From positions 90,713 through 154,712 of the IMG/VR virus record IMGVR_UViG_3300030102_006934: a stretch of DNA of 64,000 nucleotides; one strand, 5' to 3'. Below, one piece after another: positions 6,696 through 15,600 of the stretch; position 1 is the first letter of the stretch; each line of letters opens with the position of its first letter. The notes under the pieces are model-generated. The model was not told where the DNA came from. It made no database searches and was given only the letters and a program-made list of their open reading frames with translations. Origin of the DNA: a virus. A program made the position numbers and the translations under genes.

Positions 6696-6953
6696 ATGGG
6701 TTTTATAGAGGTTTCAGTAATAACATTTGTGGCAATACTAATCTTTTTTATCATTTCTATTGTAATATCACAAAGGAAATTTACAAGAGAACTAAAGGCA
6801 CAGATGGAAGAGATAGATAGAAGGCAGATGGAGAGGATGAGAGTATATAGGGAGAATTTAATTATTGGTAGGGGTTATACTAGAACCGCCAATCTTGATG
6901 ACGAAAGAAGCCTTAAACCAGCCAAACATATAAAACGCCATAGTATAAGATGA
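6696..6953 (+). CDS. Single-pass membrane protein with basic cytoplasmic tail
   Basis: 85 residues. The hydrophobic segment at about residues 5-25 (VSVITFVAILIFFIISIVIS) is followed by a basic, helical tail (QRKFTRELKAQMEEIDRRQ). It sits 1 nt after the SprT-like gene and overlaps the next micropeptide gene (ATGA), so the three form an operon. Function unknown. Confidence 0.65.
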   Translation: MGFIEVSVITFVAILIFFIISIVISQRKFTRELKAQMEEIDRRQMERMRVYRENLIIGRGYTRTANLDDERSLKPAKHIKRHSIR

Positions 6954-7033
6954 GTGATACAGTAATAGAGATAATGATAGTGGTGGGGGTGGTACTAATA
7001 CCTGTATTGTTCTCTGGGGGCCTAGACGATTAA
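6950..7033 (+). CDS. Hydrophobic micropeptide (27 aa)
   Basis: Read from ATG 6950 (overlapping the upstream TGA by 4 nt) to TAA 7031-7033: MSDTVIEIMIVVGVVLIPVL, then FSGGLDD. One membrane-spanning helix. The 4-nt overlap argues for translation, but the size leaves doubt. Confidence 0.4.
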   Translation: MSDTVIEIMIVVGVVLIPVLFSGGLDD

Positions 7034-7235
7034 GGGCTGGGGAGTTGGTTAGTACTAGCTGGAGAGCCTACAGAACTTAGACTGGGGACCCACAGAAGAA
7101 GGGGTGTAGAGCCCCCTATTTAGCCTAGGCGGGGAGCCAAGGGGGTAGGCTGGGGAGAGCCCCCTGGGGTAGGCGTATCCCCCCTCCCTGATCTACGGGT
7201 AGGCCGTACCAGGGGGTCGGTTCCGTTTATATTGT
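7034..7235. ncRNA. GC-rich non-coding island, candidate structured RNA
   Basis: About 200 nt strikingly richer in G+C than the AT-rich surroundings and without an open frame of useful length. It holds consecutive possible hairpins: GGGG...CCCC around 7109-7120, 7141-7164 and 7166-7184, and GGTA-GGCCG-TACC near 7198-7210. The octamer GGGTAGGC is repeated at 7143-7150, 7167-7174 and 7197-7204. The strand is not determined. It could be a structured RNA, a protein-binding array or an origin element; no known family recognised. Confidence 0.4.
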
Positions 7236-7299
7236 AAAACCCTAAAAGGTCCAGAAAATATGATCAAAAATTTTTTCTGAAAAAAAGGTCTTAGTATAT

Positions 7300-7536
7300 A
7301 TGAAAGAAGATATAAATAAAGAATTAATTAAGTGGTATCAAAGTAGATACCTAAACCCAAATTGTTATAGTCTTAAGGATGACCCCAAGATAATGAGAAC
7401 ATCTGGTATCTATTTTATTTTAGAAAGGACTAGAAATCGTAAACCAATGGAACCTAAAAGAGTAATGAATAAAGTCCGTATATGGGATGGAACTCCGACT
7501 CAAAAGTTTTTCGGTAAGAAAAAAGTAGAAAGTTAA
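7300..7536 (+). CDS. Small basic hypothetical protein
   Basis: 78 residues, very basic (RTRNRKPMEPKRVMNKVRIW), probably nucleic-acid-binding. Related AT-rich blocks ending GAAAAAAAGGTCT / GAAAAAAGGTCT flank it (around 7262-7290 and 7540-7573), as if the gene sits between copies of one element. No family recognised. Confidence 0.65.
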   Translation: MKEDINKELIKWYQSRYLNPNCYSLKDDPKIMRTSGIYFILERTRNRKPMEPKRVMNKVRIWDGTPTQKFFGKKKVES

Positions 7537-7576
7537 AAAATTTTTGGGCAGTATTTTTTTCCGAAAAAAGGTCTGA

Positions 7577-8485
7577 CTAACTTAGTAAGTCTGTACGACC
7601 ATCTATATAAGTTATATGTCCGTAATTACCACTCATTAGAATATCCTTGTACTCACCCCAATCTTTTGTTGTTCTATATAGGGTTGCGTTTCTTACAATA
7701 TAACCCTTATTAGTAAAAGTACTACAGTAATGTTTCCATACTTCACCATGACCCTCTTTCCAATCAATACCCATGTCTATTAATGTTTGTTGTACCTCAC
7801 ACGCTTCATCATCATCCAACTGACTTATATCAATATAATATTCACCATTGTAAAAATCATAGTTAGGTATTTCATCAACCCAACCGAAGTCATTTTTAGA
7901 CTCGTTGATATCGGTTAGTTTTGGTTGTAAAACATATACACCTCTGTTAAATTTTCCAGCAACTGTAGAACTAAATTGTGGAGCACAATCTTTAGCGTAG
8001 AAATCTTTTTTACTATGTTGGTGTGTGCAAACCTTAACTTCAGCTGAATTAATCCCAGGTTCTAACCAATATATTGTAGGTATTCCTTGAGAGGAAACCC
8101 ATTTACTTTTTTCAAGGGGACTATACCAATAAAATGGTTTGTTGTATAAAATATCAATAGTTTCTTCATCTACCTTAGAATCAATATCCTTAATCCAATC
8201 AAAGTCATTAGATTCTTTAATTGATTTAGGGTTAACTTTTTCGGCTGAATGCCACCATCCTTGATGTTTCTCTGACCATCTATATCCTAGACTTGTCGCT
8301 AGATTAAATAGTAAGTCTTCATCTATATCGTCTACATCGTCTACAAAGTTCTTTATAATATAACGCATTTTATCATCGTCTCTAAAAGATATATAAGGTG
8401 AAATTGTTAATTCATCAGCTTCTATATCCTTAATCCATTGAAGGTCATTATTAATTTCTTCTCTGATAACTTTTTTCAGACTCAT
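7577..8485 (-). CDS. Three-module polyprotein with capsid-targeting-like tag
   Basis: 302 residues. Tag MSLKKVIREE-INNDLQWIKDI, then internal junctions I-K-E91|S (NDFDWIKDI) and I-N-E195|S (KNDFGWVDEI). The modules span 1-91, 92-195 and 196-302. Module 2 (ETIDILYNKPFYW...PTIYWLEPG) is clearly paralogous to the N-terminal module of the lysozyme protein at 22866 (ETLELIYNKPFHF...PTVYWVDRR). No catalytic motif seen. I infer a head-packaged precursor cut by the prohead protease. Confidence 0.75.
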   Translation of the reverse strand: MSLKKVIREEINNDLQWIKDIEADELTISPYISFRDDDKMRYIIKNFVDDVDDIDEDLLFNLATSLGYRWSEKHQGWWHSAEKVNPKSIKESNDFDWIKDIDSKVDEETIDILYNKPFYWYSPLEKSKWVSSQGIPTIYWLEPGINSAEVKVCTHQHSKKDFYAKDCAPQFSSTVAGKFNRGVYVLQPKLTDINESKNDFGWVDEIPNYDFYNGEYYIDISQLDDDEACEVQQTLIDMGIDWKEGHGEVWKHYCSTFTNKGYIVRNATLYRTTKDWGEYKDILMSGNYGHITYIDGRTDLLS

Positions 8486-8489
8486 ACTA

Positions 8490-8497
8490 ATAAATAT
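8490..8497 (-). promoter_or_regulatory. ATATTTAT late-type promoter motif
   Basis: On the minus strand ATATTTAT ends 4 nt (TAGT) before the ATG at 8485, the same spacer as at 2487-2490. Confidence 0.6.
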
Positions 8498-8536
8498 TCT
8501 CTTTATTAATTAAATTAAATTTACTATACTTTAACC

Positions 8537-8824
8537 ATGGATAATTTAGAACAAAGCAAAGATTGGTGTCATTATTCTGGTATGCCTTCGCCTAGTGCGT
8601 ATGTTGAATCAGATAAAAGGTTAGAATTATATAATGTATGGAAGCATCGTGATGTAGAAGATGGTATTAGTTTTTATGGGTGGTTACGTGTAATACTATG
8701 CAATGCCTCTGTATGGTCAGAAGTTTCTGTTGAGGGCCAATTTCGTAGGTCTGATGCTCTAGATATAATGTTAGACCATGCCTCAGGTAAGATAAATTGT
8801 AATAGTCCTTATCCTTGGGAATAA
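8537..8824 (+). CDS. Hypothetical protein
   Basis: 95 residues, Trp/Cys-containing, globular-looking (MDNLEQSKDWCHYSGMPSPS at the N-terminus). No family recognised. TATACTTT lies 4 nt before the ATG, a degenerate -7-like box. A GGCGG/CCCCCC repeat element follows it. Confidence 0.65.
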   Translation: MDNLEQSKDWCHYSGMPSPSAYVESDKRLELYNVWKHRDVEDGISFYGWLRVILCNASVWSEVSVEGQFRRSDALDIMLDHASGKINCNSPYPWE

Positions 8825-8826
8825 GT

Positions 8827-8880
8827 GTGGAAAAGAAAAAAATTGGCGGCTTAAGTCGAATCCCCCCTTACCCCCCTTTA
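8827..8880 (+). repeat. Intergenic repeat copy 1 (ATTGGCGGCT ... CCCCCCTTACCCCCC)
   Basis: GTGGAAAAGAAAA, then ATTGGCGGCT, then two CCCCCC tracts. It has the same layout as 9488-9540, each placed right after a plus-strand gene. No hairpin explains it. Confidence 0.6.
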
Positions 8881-8911
8881 TTTTTTAAATTATTATTATT
8901 ATACTTTTTAT

Positions 8912-9214
8912 ATGAATTATTATAATGTAGGTGATATTTTTACACGTCACTCATTTAAGGATATGGTTGGGGGAGAAAAGGATTTGTTATGTGTAATAGA
9001 TAGTATTGAAACTACACCTAATTATTTTTTGGATACTAATGGACCCATGTATAATATTAGATTTAAAGTTTACAAATTTGTTGATGGTGTTAGTTGTTAT
9101 ATCGGCAATTCTAATTATAATGTTAGAAGTTTAGATTATAGGCAAGATGATTTATATATTAAAGGTGATTGGGCTTTTAAAAATAAAAAATTAAAAAAAC
9201 TTTCTTTTGTATAA
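8912..9214 (+). CDS. Hypothetical beta-rich protein
   Basis: 100 residues. The pattern starting VGDIFTRHSFKDM and the Lys-rich end (KNKKLKKLSFV) suggest a small beta-barrel similar to the next gene, but no family is recognised. TATACTTT ends 4 nt before the ATG. Its TAA shares one base with the next gene's ATG (TAATG), so translation is coupled. Confidence 0.65.
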   Translation: MNYYNVGDIFTRHSFKDMVGGEKDLLCVIDSIETTPNYFLDTNGPMYNIRFKVYKFVDGVSCYIGNSNYNVRSLDYRQDDLYIKGDWAFKNKKLKKLSFV

Positions 9215-9447
9215 TGGATGGTATGTATTATCTTGATGATAGCGACCACATGGTTAAAGTGGTAAGATATAGGTCTTTGCTGGGTATAAACAATTTATAT
9301 CAGATTATATGGGAACCACACTTTTACAATGTGGTTGAGGATAAAACATTTTACTTTGGGTGGGAACTTGAAAACAAGATAAACCTTGGTTTACTTAGGC
9401 CTGTAAGTTTTATTAAACATAACATGACTAAACATTCTTTTTCTTAA
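9214..9447 (+). CDS. Small hypothetical protein
   Basis: 77 residues, Tyr/Trp-rich, with possible SH3-like strands (YYLDDSDHMVKVVRYRSLLG). It is the second gene of a coupled pair with the gene at 8912. No recognised family. Confidence 0.6.
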   Translation: MDGMYYLDDSDHMVKVVRYRSLLGINNLYQIIWEPHFYNVVEDKTFYFGWELENKINLGLLRPVSFIKHNMTKHSFS

Positions 9448-9487
9448 TATATGAACCGAGATTTGGCCTCGGCATAAGTTTGTAAAT

Positions 9488-9540
9488 GTGGATAAGTAAA
9501 AAATTGGCGGCTAAACACAAACCCCCCTACCCCCCTTTTT
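9488..9540 (+). repeat. Intergenic repeat copy 2 (ATTGGCGGCT ... CCCCCCTACCCCCC)
   Basis: GTGGATAAGTAAAA, ATTGGCGGCT, then two C-tracts. It matches 8827-8880 in order and spacing. Confidence 0.6.
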
Positions 9541-9722
9541 TATTTTTGGTTCCACTTGTTAATGAATAGAGTGTTATATTTCTTTATCCATGATAATTTT
9601 TCCCCTCCGTATGTTGTATTGATTTTCTCTGTGATTTCTGCCTTTAGTTCAATATTCCTATTTAAAGTTTTTCTTATTTGTTCTAAGAATATGCTTCTTG
9701 GTGTTAAATGATTTATTATCAT
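9540..9722 (-). CDS. Small basic hypothetical protein
   Basis: 60 residues from ATG 9722 (an in-frame TTG at 9728 is the alternative). Lys/Asn-rich and helical (MIINHLTPRSIFLEQIRKTL). Stop close to the C-tract repeat. No family recognised; coding is plausible but not certain. Confidence 0.45.
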   Translation of the reverse strand: MIINHLTPRSIFLEQIRKTLNRNIELKAEITEKINTTYGGEKLSWIKKYNTLFINKWNQK

Positions 9723-9790
9723 ATACAATATGTTGGTGTGGAATAGAAAAATTTTGACCTAAAGTTTTGACCCTTGGACTATTCTTAATT

Positions 9791-10234
9791 TTATTCTTTT
9801 GGTTTGACGGTGCTTAGTTCAGTATCCCTATGATTGTCAAAATAGTCTCTACAACGTTCTATTACCTCGTCTTTATCCTCTTGGGATTCTGGATACCAAG
9901 CCATCATCGATACAATTATAGATTTTTTATTATAGGCAGTTCCAGGTGGGTAAATATCAAAATAAAGTGAGTTAGGATATCCACTATCATCTTTTATCCC
10001 ATCACGAATACTATATACTGAACTACTAGTGTGTAAATCATCATTACTCTCTATTACACCAATTATATGATCTAATATCATTAATTGTTGTTCTTTTGGT
10101 ATATTACCTAACCATACCTTATAATCACCTGGTGGGTATTTATCGATATTTAATATTTCATTTGGGATGAGTTTGATTTCTTTTACCCAATCAAAATCAT
10201 TAATTTCTTCTCTTATAATATTCCTAAGACTCAT
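9791..10234 (-). CDS. Tagged internal-head-protein candidate (147 aa)
   Basis: 147 residues. It begins MSLRNIIREE-INDFDWVKEI, the complete tag plus FDWV motif, followed by a single ~125-residue module with no known fold. The late-type motif at 10240-10247 sits 5 nt before the ATG. Inferred to be a packaged, N-terminally trimmed head protein. Confidence 0.7.
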   Translation of the reverse strand: MSLRNIIREEINDFDWVKEIKLIPNEILNIDKYPPGDYKVWLGNIPKEQQLMILDHIIGVIESNDDLHTSSSVYSIRDGIKDDSGYPNSLYFDIYPPGTAYNKKSIIVSMMAWYPESQEDKDEVIERCRDYFDNHRDTELSTVKPKE

Positions 10235-10239
10235 ATTTA

Positions 10240-10247
10240 TTAAATAT
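10240..10247 (-). promoter_or_regulatory. Late-type promoter motif (ATATTTAA variant)
   Basis: On the minus strand ATATTTAA ends 5 nt before ATG 10234; one mismatch to ATATTTAT. Confidence 0.45.
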
Positions 10248-10292
10248 CTGGTTAAAAGTATTAAATCAGGACACTGTTACTAAAATTAAGAT

Positions 10293-10300
10293 ATATTTAT
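10293..10300 (+). promoter_or_regulatory. ATATTTAT late-type promoter motif
   Basis: Lies 15 nt before ATG 10316, at the head of the tail-fibre operon. Confidence 0.55.
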
Positions 10301-10315
10301 TAAATAAAAAAAGGT

Positions 10316-10555
10316 ATGACCAACCAAAAACATACGTCCCCAGGTGTTTATACATCTGAGAAAGACTTAAGCTTTAGAAAAAATGGTAGTGGTAACAATA
10401 TATTAGAAGTAGCTGGTGGGGGTGGTACCAACAATAACCCAATACCAGTAGTAAAACCTATTTTTTGGATACTGCGTTGTGGTATTTGGGAAGATGAGGG
10501 TACTTGGTTAAGTTACGCTAAATGGGAAGATAGTCCAATTTGGCCTTGTAAATAA
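10316..10555 (+). CDS. Short tail protein with tail-sheath-like N-terminus
   Basis: 79 residues. The start MTNQKHTSPGVYTSEKDLSF resembles the SPGVY.xE.D N-termini of contractile-tail sheath proteins, but the protein is far too short to be a sheath. After a Gly/Asn linker come two Trp-rich segments (IFWILRCGIWEDEGTWLSYA; KWEDSPIWPC). It may be a small tail or fibre accessory protein that reuses the sheath contact arm. It leads the fibre operon. Confidence 0.55.
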   Translation: MTNQKHTSPGVYTSEKDLSFRKNGSGNNILEVAGGGGTNNNPIPVVKPIFWILRCGIWEDEGTWLSYAKWEDSPIWPCK

Positions 10556-10564
10556 TTTAATAAA

Positions 10565-10966
10565 ATGGCGATAGGTAATATTAATAATAAAGAAAGTGGG
10601 GCTTCGGTTAGGAATAAACTTAACCAGCTCATAAATGAGGTTAATACGTTAGCTTCTCAAATAAACTCAGGTGGCACTACTGGTGCGACTTTAGAAAATA
10701 ATATTATTTCTTTTGATACAACATTACAACAAGATGCTTATAGTGTTGATATAAGTGGAGCAGGTCCTTTTACTAGTATTTCTGATTATGGATTTACAGT
10801 AATATCACCATCCGCAACAACAGCAACAACAATAAATACAAACATAACACTAAGTTATCCTAGCGGAACAACGGTAACCTATCCCAGCCCTTTAATTATT
10901 GGTGAGGATGGTGGTATTGTAGTACCTGATGGGGTAACTTTAATAATAACAAGTGGAACAACTTAA
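10565..10966 (+). CDS. Short tail-fibre-like protein
   Basis: 133 residues. Residues 3-33 (GNINNKESGASVRNKLNQLI and following) are identical to the N-terminus of the 1585-residue fibre at 12668, and the DNA is identical over about 94 nt. This is the typical virion-attachment helix of modular fibres. The C-terminal half is a Ser/Thr/Gly-rich beta structure. It may be an alternative or chaperone-like short fibre, or a remnant of duplication. Confidence 0.75.
   Translation: MAIGNINNKESGASVRNKLNQLINEVNTLASQINSGGTTGATLENNIISFDTTLQQDAYSVDISGAGPFTSISDYGFTVISPSATTATTINTNITLSYPSGTTVTYPSPLIIGEDGGIVVPDGVTLIITSGTT
10571..10664 (+). repeat. 94-nt direct repeat, copy 1 (fibre N-terminal module)
   Basis: Identical in nucleotide sequence to 12674-12767. 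It encodes the shared attachment segment of two fibre genes and is a possible recombination site. Confidence 0.85.
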
Positions 10967-10992
10967 ATAATAATAAAATAAAAAAATAAATT

Positions 10993-12648
10993 ATGTCTTA
11001 TATTAACGTAAATAATATTTTTTCATATACAAACCCTTATGGTGGTGCTCCAGGGCCAAATCCTCCATTCCCAGGTAAAATTAAAATCCTTTACTCCCCA
11101 TTACTCCATGGTTTCATGTGTGATGCTATACATGGTGGTTCTCACGCAGAAGGAGAAAGGTCTAAAGCTTATGGTAGTCCTTCTCACGCGGAAGGTTATA
11201 AAACTGAAGCTTTTGGTGCTTATTCTCATTCTGAGGGTTATGAAACACAAGCTCACGCTGAGGGTTCTCACGCTGAGGGTTATAGAACCGAGGTTGTGAG
11301 TGGTACTTCCGTTACTGGACATTATGCTCATGCTGAAGGTGGTTACACCAATGCTCATGGGCAATATTCACACGCTGAAGGTAGTAGTACAAATGCTATT
11401 GGTAATACCTCACATGCTGAAGGAAAACATACAACATCTACTGGTATTAACTCACACGCTGAGGGTTTATTTTCTGAATCTATTGGTAATGCTTCGCACG
11501 CAGAAGGACAAGGTACAATTGCTAGTGGTGATTTTTCCCATTCAGAAGGTTTTTTCACCCAATCTAATGGGGAGGGTTCTCACGCTGAGGGTTATAGGAC
11601 AACGGCGAATGGTGATTATTCTCATTCTCAGGGGTATTGGACTACTACAGACGCTAACTACCAAACCGTAGTGGGTAAATATAATTCTCCGAGTGGTACT
11701 CAAGGGGCTTTTATTGTCGGTAATGGTGTCGCTAATAACGTACTAAACAATTTATTGGTTGCTGCTGGTAACGAAGTAGAAGTATTTGGTAACACAAAAA
11801 CTGAGACTATACAAGTAACGGATGGAGCGACAGCAGGATATGTATTAACTTCTGACGCTTCAGGTAATGGTACTTGGCAATCAGTCGCTGGATTAACAGA
11901 CACATTTGTAACAGGAGCTTCTTTAGCTGGTACTGATTTAGAAATAAATAGAAATAATGGTGAACCACAAATAGTTGTTGATTTATCACCACTTAGTGGT
12001 GTTGATATCTTTACAACAGGTGCTACATACGATAATGGGACATCAACTGCCACATTTAATAGAAATGATGGTAATTCATATACTTTAGATTTGTCCACTA
12101 TGGATGTTAATGACACATTTGTTACAAGTTCCTCTTTAAGTGGTACAACCTTATTAATAGATAGAAACCAAGGAGAACCACAAATTAGTGTAGATTTAAG
12201 TTCATTGGCAGACGACACTATTGTAAATGGTTTTACTTATTCAAATAATAACTTAACAATTAGTCAAAATGGTCAATCTGATTTAACAACTAACATAAGT
12301 GTTATGACAGGGGTAACTGTTAATGGTGTCGCTGACTTTACTGATGAGATTTTAATTAATTCTACAACCTTATTTGGACAAACTACATGGAACCCAGCGG
12401 GTGTAAGTAGAGCAACCCATAGAATAGATGGTATAGTCACACCAACATTAGCAGATGGTACTGATGGGCAGTTATTACACATCTTCGTAGCAGATGTTTT
12501 AAGTGTTGGTAGCTCAACTGTAACAGTTACTACTAGTTTAGGTTTCAATACGATAGCCTTTAACGCACTTGGTGATTCCGTGACTTTAATGTTTAATCAA
12601 CCTTTTGGTTGGACAATCGTTGGTAGTTATAATGTGGTAATTAGTTAA
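10993..12648 (+). CDS. Tail fibre/adhesin with SHAEG (YadA-head-like) repeats
   Basis: 551 residues. Residues ~48-215 hold about 13 repeats of S-H-A/S-E-G spaced 10-16 residues apart, the signature of Hep/Hag-type head repeats in trimeric adhesins (YadA family), which form left-handed beta-rolls. Then come three DTFVT(G/S)..L.GT.L.I.RN.GEPQI repeats that are shared with the other fibres, and a C-terminal beta domain. It probably assembles as a trimer at the tail tip and binds the host surface. Confidence 0.85.
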   Translation: MSYINVNNIFSYTNPYGGAPGPNPPFPGKIKILYSPLLHGFMCDAIHGGSHAEGERSKAYGSPSHAEGYKTEAFGAYSHSEGYETQAHAEGSHAEGYRTEVVSGTSVTGHYAHAEGGYTNAHGQYSHAEGSSTNAIGNTSHAEGKHTTSTGINSHAEGLFSESIGNASHAEGQGTIASGDFSHSEGFFTQSNGEGSHAEGYRTTANGDYSHSQGYWTTTDANYQTVVGKYNSPSGTQGAFIVGNGVANNVLNNLLVAAGNEVEVFGNTKTETIQVTDGATAGYVLTSDASGNGTWQSVAGLTDTFVTGASLAGTDLEINRNNGEPQIVVDLSPLSGVDIFTTGATYDNGTSTATFNRNDGNSYTLDLSTMDVNDTFVTSSSLSGTTLLIDRNQGEPQISVDLSSLADDTIVNGFTYSNNNLTISQNGQSDLTTNISVMTGVTVNGVADFTDEILINSTTLFGQTTWNPAGVSRATHRIDGIVTPTLADGTDGQLLHIFVADVLSVGSSTVTVTTSLGFNTIAFNALGDSVTLMFNQPFGWTIVGSYNVVIS

Positions 12649-12667
12649 TATAAAAAAATAAAAAAAA

Positions 12668-15600
12668 ATGACAATAGGTAATATTAATAATAAAGAAAGT
12701 GGGGCTTCGGTTAGGAATAAACTTAACCAGCTCATAAATGAGGTTAATACGTTAGCTTCTCAAATAAGTTCGGGTGATACCAATACTTTTGTTACTGGTG
12801 CGACTTTGGTTAGTACTATTTTAGATATTGAAAGAAACGATGGTGTAGATATTAGTGTAGACCTATCTTCAATTAATAGTAATGTTTTTGTTGATAGTGG
12901 TAATGCGAACCCTATTACACAACAACTAACTTTTACAAACACTAGTGGTGGTACTTTTAATGTTACCAACGCTGCAGCCCTATTTAGTGGTAACGATGTG
13001 AATGTTACGGGTGGAACATATAACCCAACCAATGGTTGTGTTACATTTAGTACAAATAGTGCATCAACTTTCGATGTCTGTGGATTTTTAACTGGGCTAA
13101 CTGATACTTTTATTAGTGGGACCACATTAGTGGGGACAAGTTTTACTTTAAATAGAACAGATGGTGTTAATTTAACAACTGATTTTAGTAGTATTGTTGA
13201 TGACAAATTAGATATAACCACTTTTGATTCTTATACCGCTAATACCACTGATAATGTGGTGACTGGAGCAACTTTAGTAGGAACGACTTTAGAATTAGAA
13301 AGAAATAATGGATTATCTGATGTAACAGTAGATTTAAGTCCCCTGAGTGGTTCAAGTGTAGACACTTTTGTTACAGGTAGTACTCTAATAGGTACATCCT
13401 TTACTTTAAAAAGAAATGATGGGGTAGACATAACAACCGACTTGAATCCCATAGTAAATAATAAATTAGATATAACCACCTTTGATTCTTATACCGCAAA
13501 CACTACAGATAATGTGGTGACTGGAGCAACTTTAGTTGGACCTATATTAGAATTAGAAAGAAATAATGGATTATCTGATGTAACAGTAGATTTAAGTTCA
13601 TTAACTGGGTCGGTAGATACAAATACGTTTGTCACAGGTAGTACTCTAGTGGGTACAACTTTGAATTTGGAAAGGAACGATGGTGTTACTGTTAGTGTTA
13701 ATTTAAACTCACTGACTGGTTCTACTGATACAAATACTTTTGTAACAGGGACAACATTAAATGGTAATGATTTGATAATTGAGAGGAATGATGGTGTTGA
13801 AATAACCACTAATTTAAACCCTATTTTAAGTGGTAAGTTAGATACCACCTTATTTAATTCTTATACCGCTAATACCACTGATAATGTGGTGACTGGAGCA
13901 ACTTTAGTAGGAACGACTTTAGAGTTAGGGAGAAATAATGGATTAAGTGATGTAACCGTAGATTTAAGTTCCATAGATAATAATGTTTTCGTTAATAGTG
14001 GTAAAGCAAATGCTGCGACTCAAAGATTATCATTTACCAACACAACTGGGGGTACTTTTACCGTCACAGATTCAGCAGCACTATTTAGTGATAACGATGT
14101 AAACGTAACTGGCGGAACATATAACCCAACCAATGGTTGTGTTACATTTAACACAAATAGTGGAACTACTTTTGATGTTTGTGGTTTTGTAACTGGATTG
14201 ACTGATACATTTATCACAGGTACCACTTTAGTTGGTACAAATTTTACTTTAAATAGAACAGATGGTGTTAATTTAACGACAGACTTTAACCCTATCCTTA
14301 GTGGTAAATTAGATATAACCACTTTTGATTCTTATACCGCAAACACTACAGATAATTTTGTTACAGGTGCTACCTTAGTGGGTAGTACTTATACTATAAA
14401 AAGAAATGATGGGGTAAATATATCTACTAATTTAAACCCTATTTTAAGTGGTACGGTGGATACCACATTATTTAATTCTTATACCGCTAATACACAAACT
14501 GAAATTAATAATAAGTTAAACATCACCACTTTTGATTCTTATACCGCAAACACTACAGATAATGTAGTGACTGGAGCGACTTTAGTGGACACATCATTAG
14601 GGTTAGAAAGAAATAATGGATTATCTGATGTAACAGTAGATTTATCACCATTAAGTGATATAAATACTGGTAATATTTTATGGGTAGACTCAATTTTTGG
14701 TGACGACTCAACTGCGGTTACTAATAGACAAGACAAACCTTATTTAACCATAGAACAGGCGTTAAGTGCTTCAACAGTTGGGGATACATTAGTTGTAAGA
14801 CCAGGTATCTATGATGAGGAAGGATTAGTTGTCTCAAAAGGAGTTTCTTTAGTTAGTGAAGGTGGTTGGGAAGTAACTACTATTGGTAAATCTTCCGCAA
14901 CTGCATCTAGAGATATATTGGAATTAAATGAAAATTCATTTATAGATGGATTTAGTGTAAATGTACCAGAAGGAAACTTTAATGGTATAATAGCTTCAAA
15001 TAGTGGTGGAACATCTACCGCAAATAATATTACATTCTACGGTAATGGAGGAACAGGAAGTACTGGTACTGGTTTATTTAAAACAGGTGGTGGTAAATTA
15101 ATCGGTTTCTCAATTAGAGTAGAAGGTGGTGGTATGGGTAACTGCTTGAAGGTTGATTCGGGTACTTTAGCATTAGAGGGTGTACATGTACCACAATCAA
15201 ATGGTGAGATTAAAAATGTATTATTGGTAACTACTTCGGGTGGTACTAACGCGGGTATAGCACAAATGGTAGGGTTTAATTCTGGAAACAGTAATGTATC
15301 TAACGCTATTAGAACCCAAGGTGGTAGTTCGGGTGTTATACCAGTGGTCAAAATATTTACACCTAACATATTTGGTTCGACTAACGCATTAAGTGCCTCG
15401 GGAGATTATGAAGATATTAATTTATTGGGGGGTTCACTAGAGAATGTAACTTATTCAGTAAAAGTGGATTTAACTGGTACTGGTGTAGGTGCCTCTTATA
15501 GAATAACCTCTAACCACCAACCAAATTATATTTACCCACCAGCAGTAGCCTATACAGCAGACTTTGGTTTAGATTTTACACAAGAATCTACTGATGAATT

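Noticed and set aside
10316-10555. Calling this gene the tail sheath
   Set aside because: Only the first ~15 residues resemble a sheath; at 79 residues it lacks every sheath domain.
11039-11671. Plus-strand frames overlapping the SHAEG fibre
   Set aside because: Leu/Val/Met-rich frame-shifted readings of the repeat; the 10993 frame has the recognisable domain.
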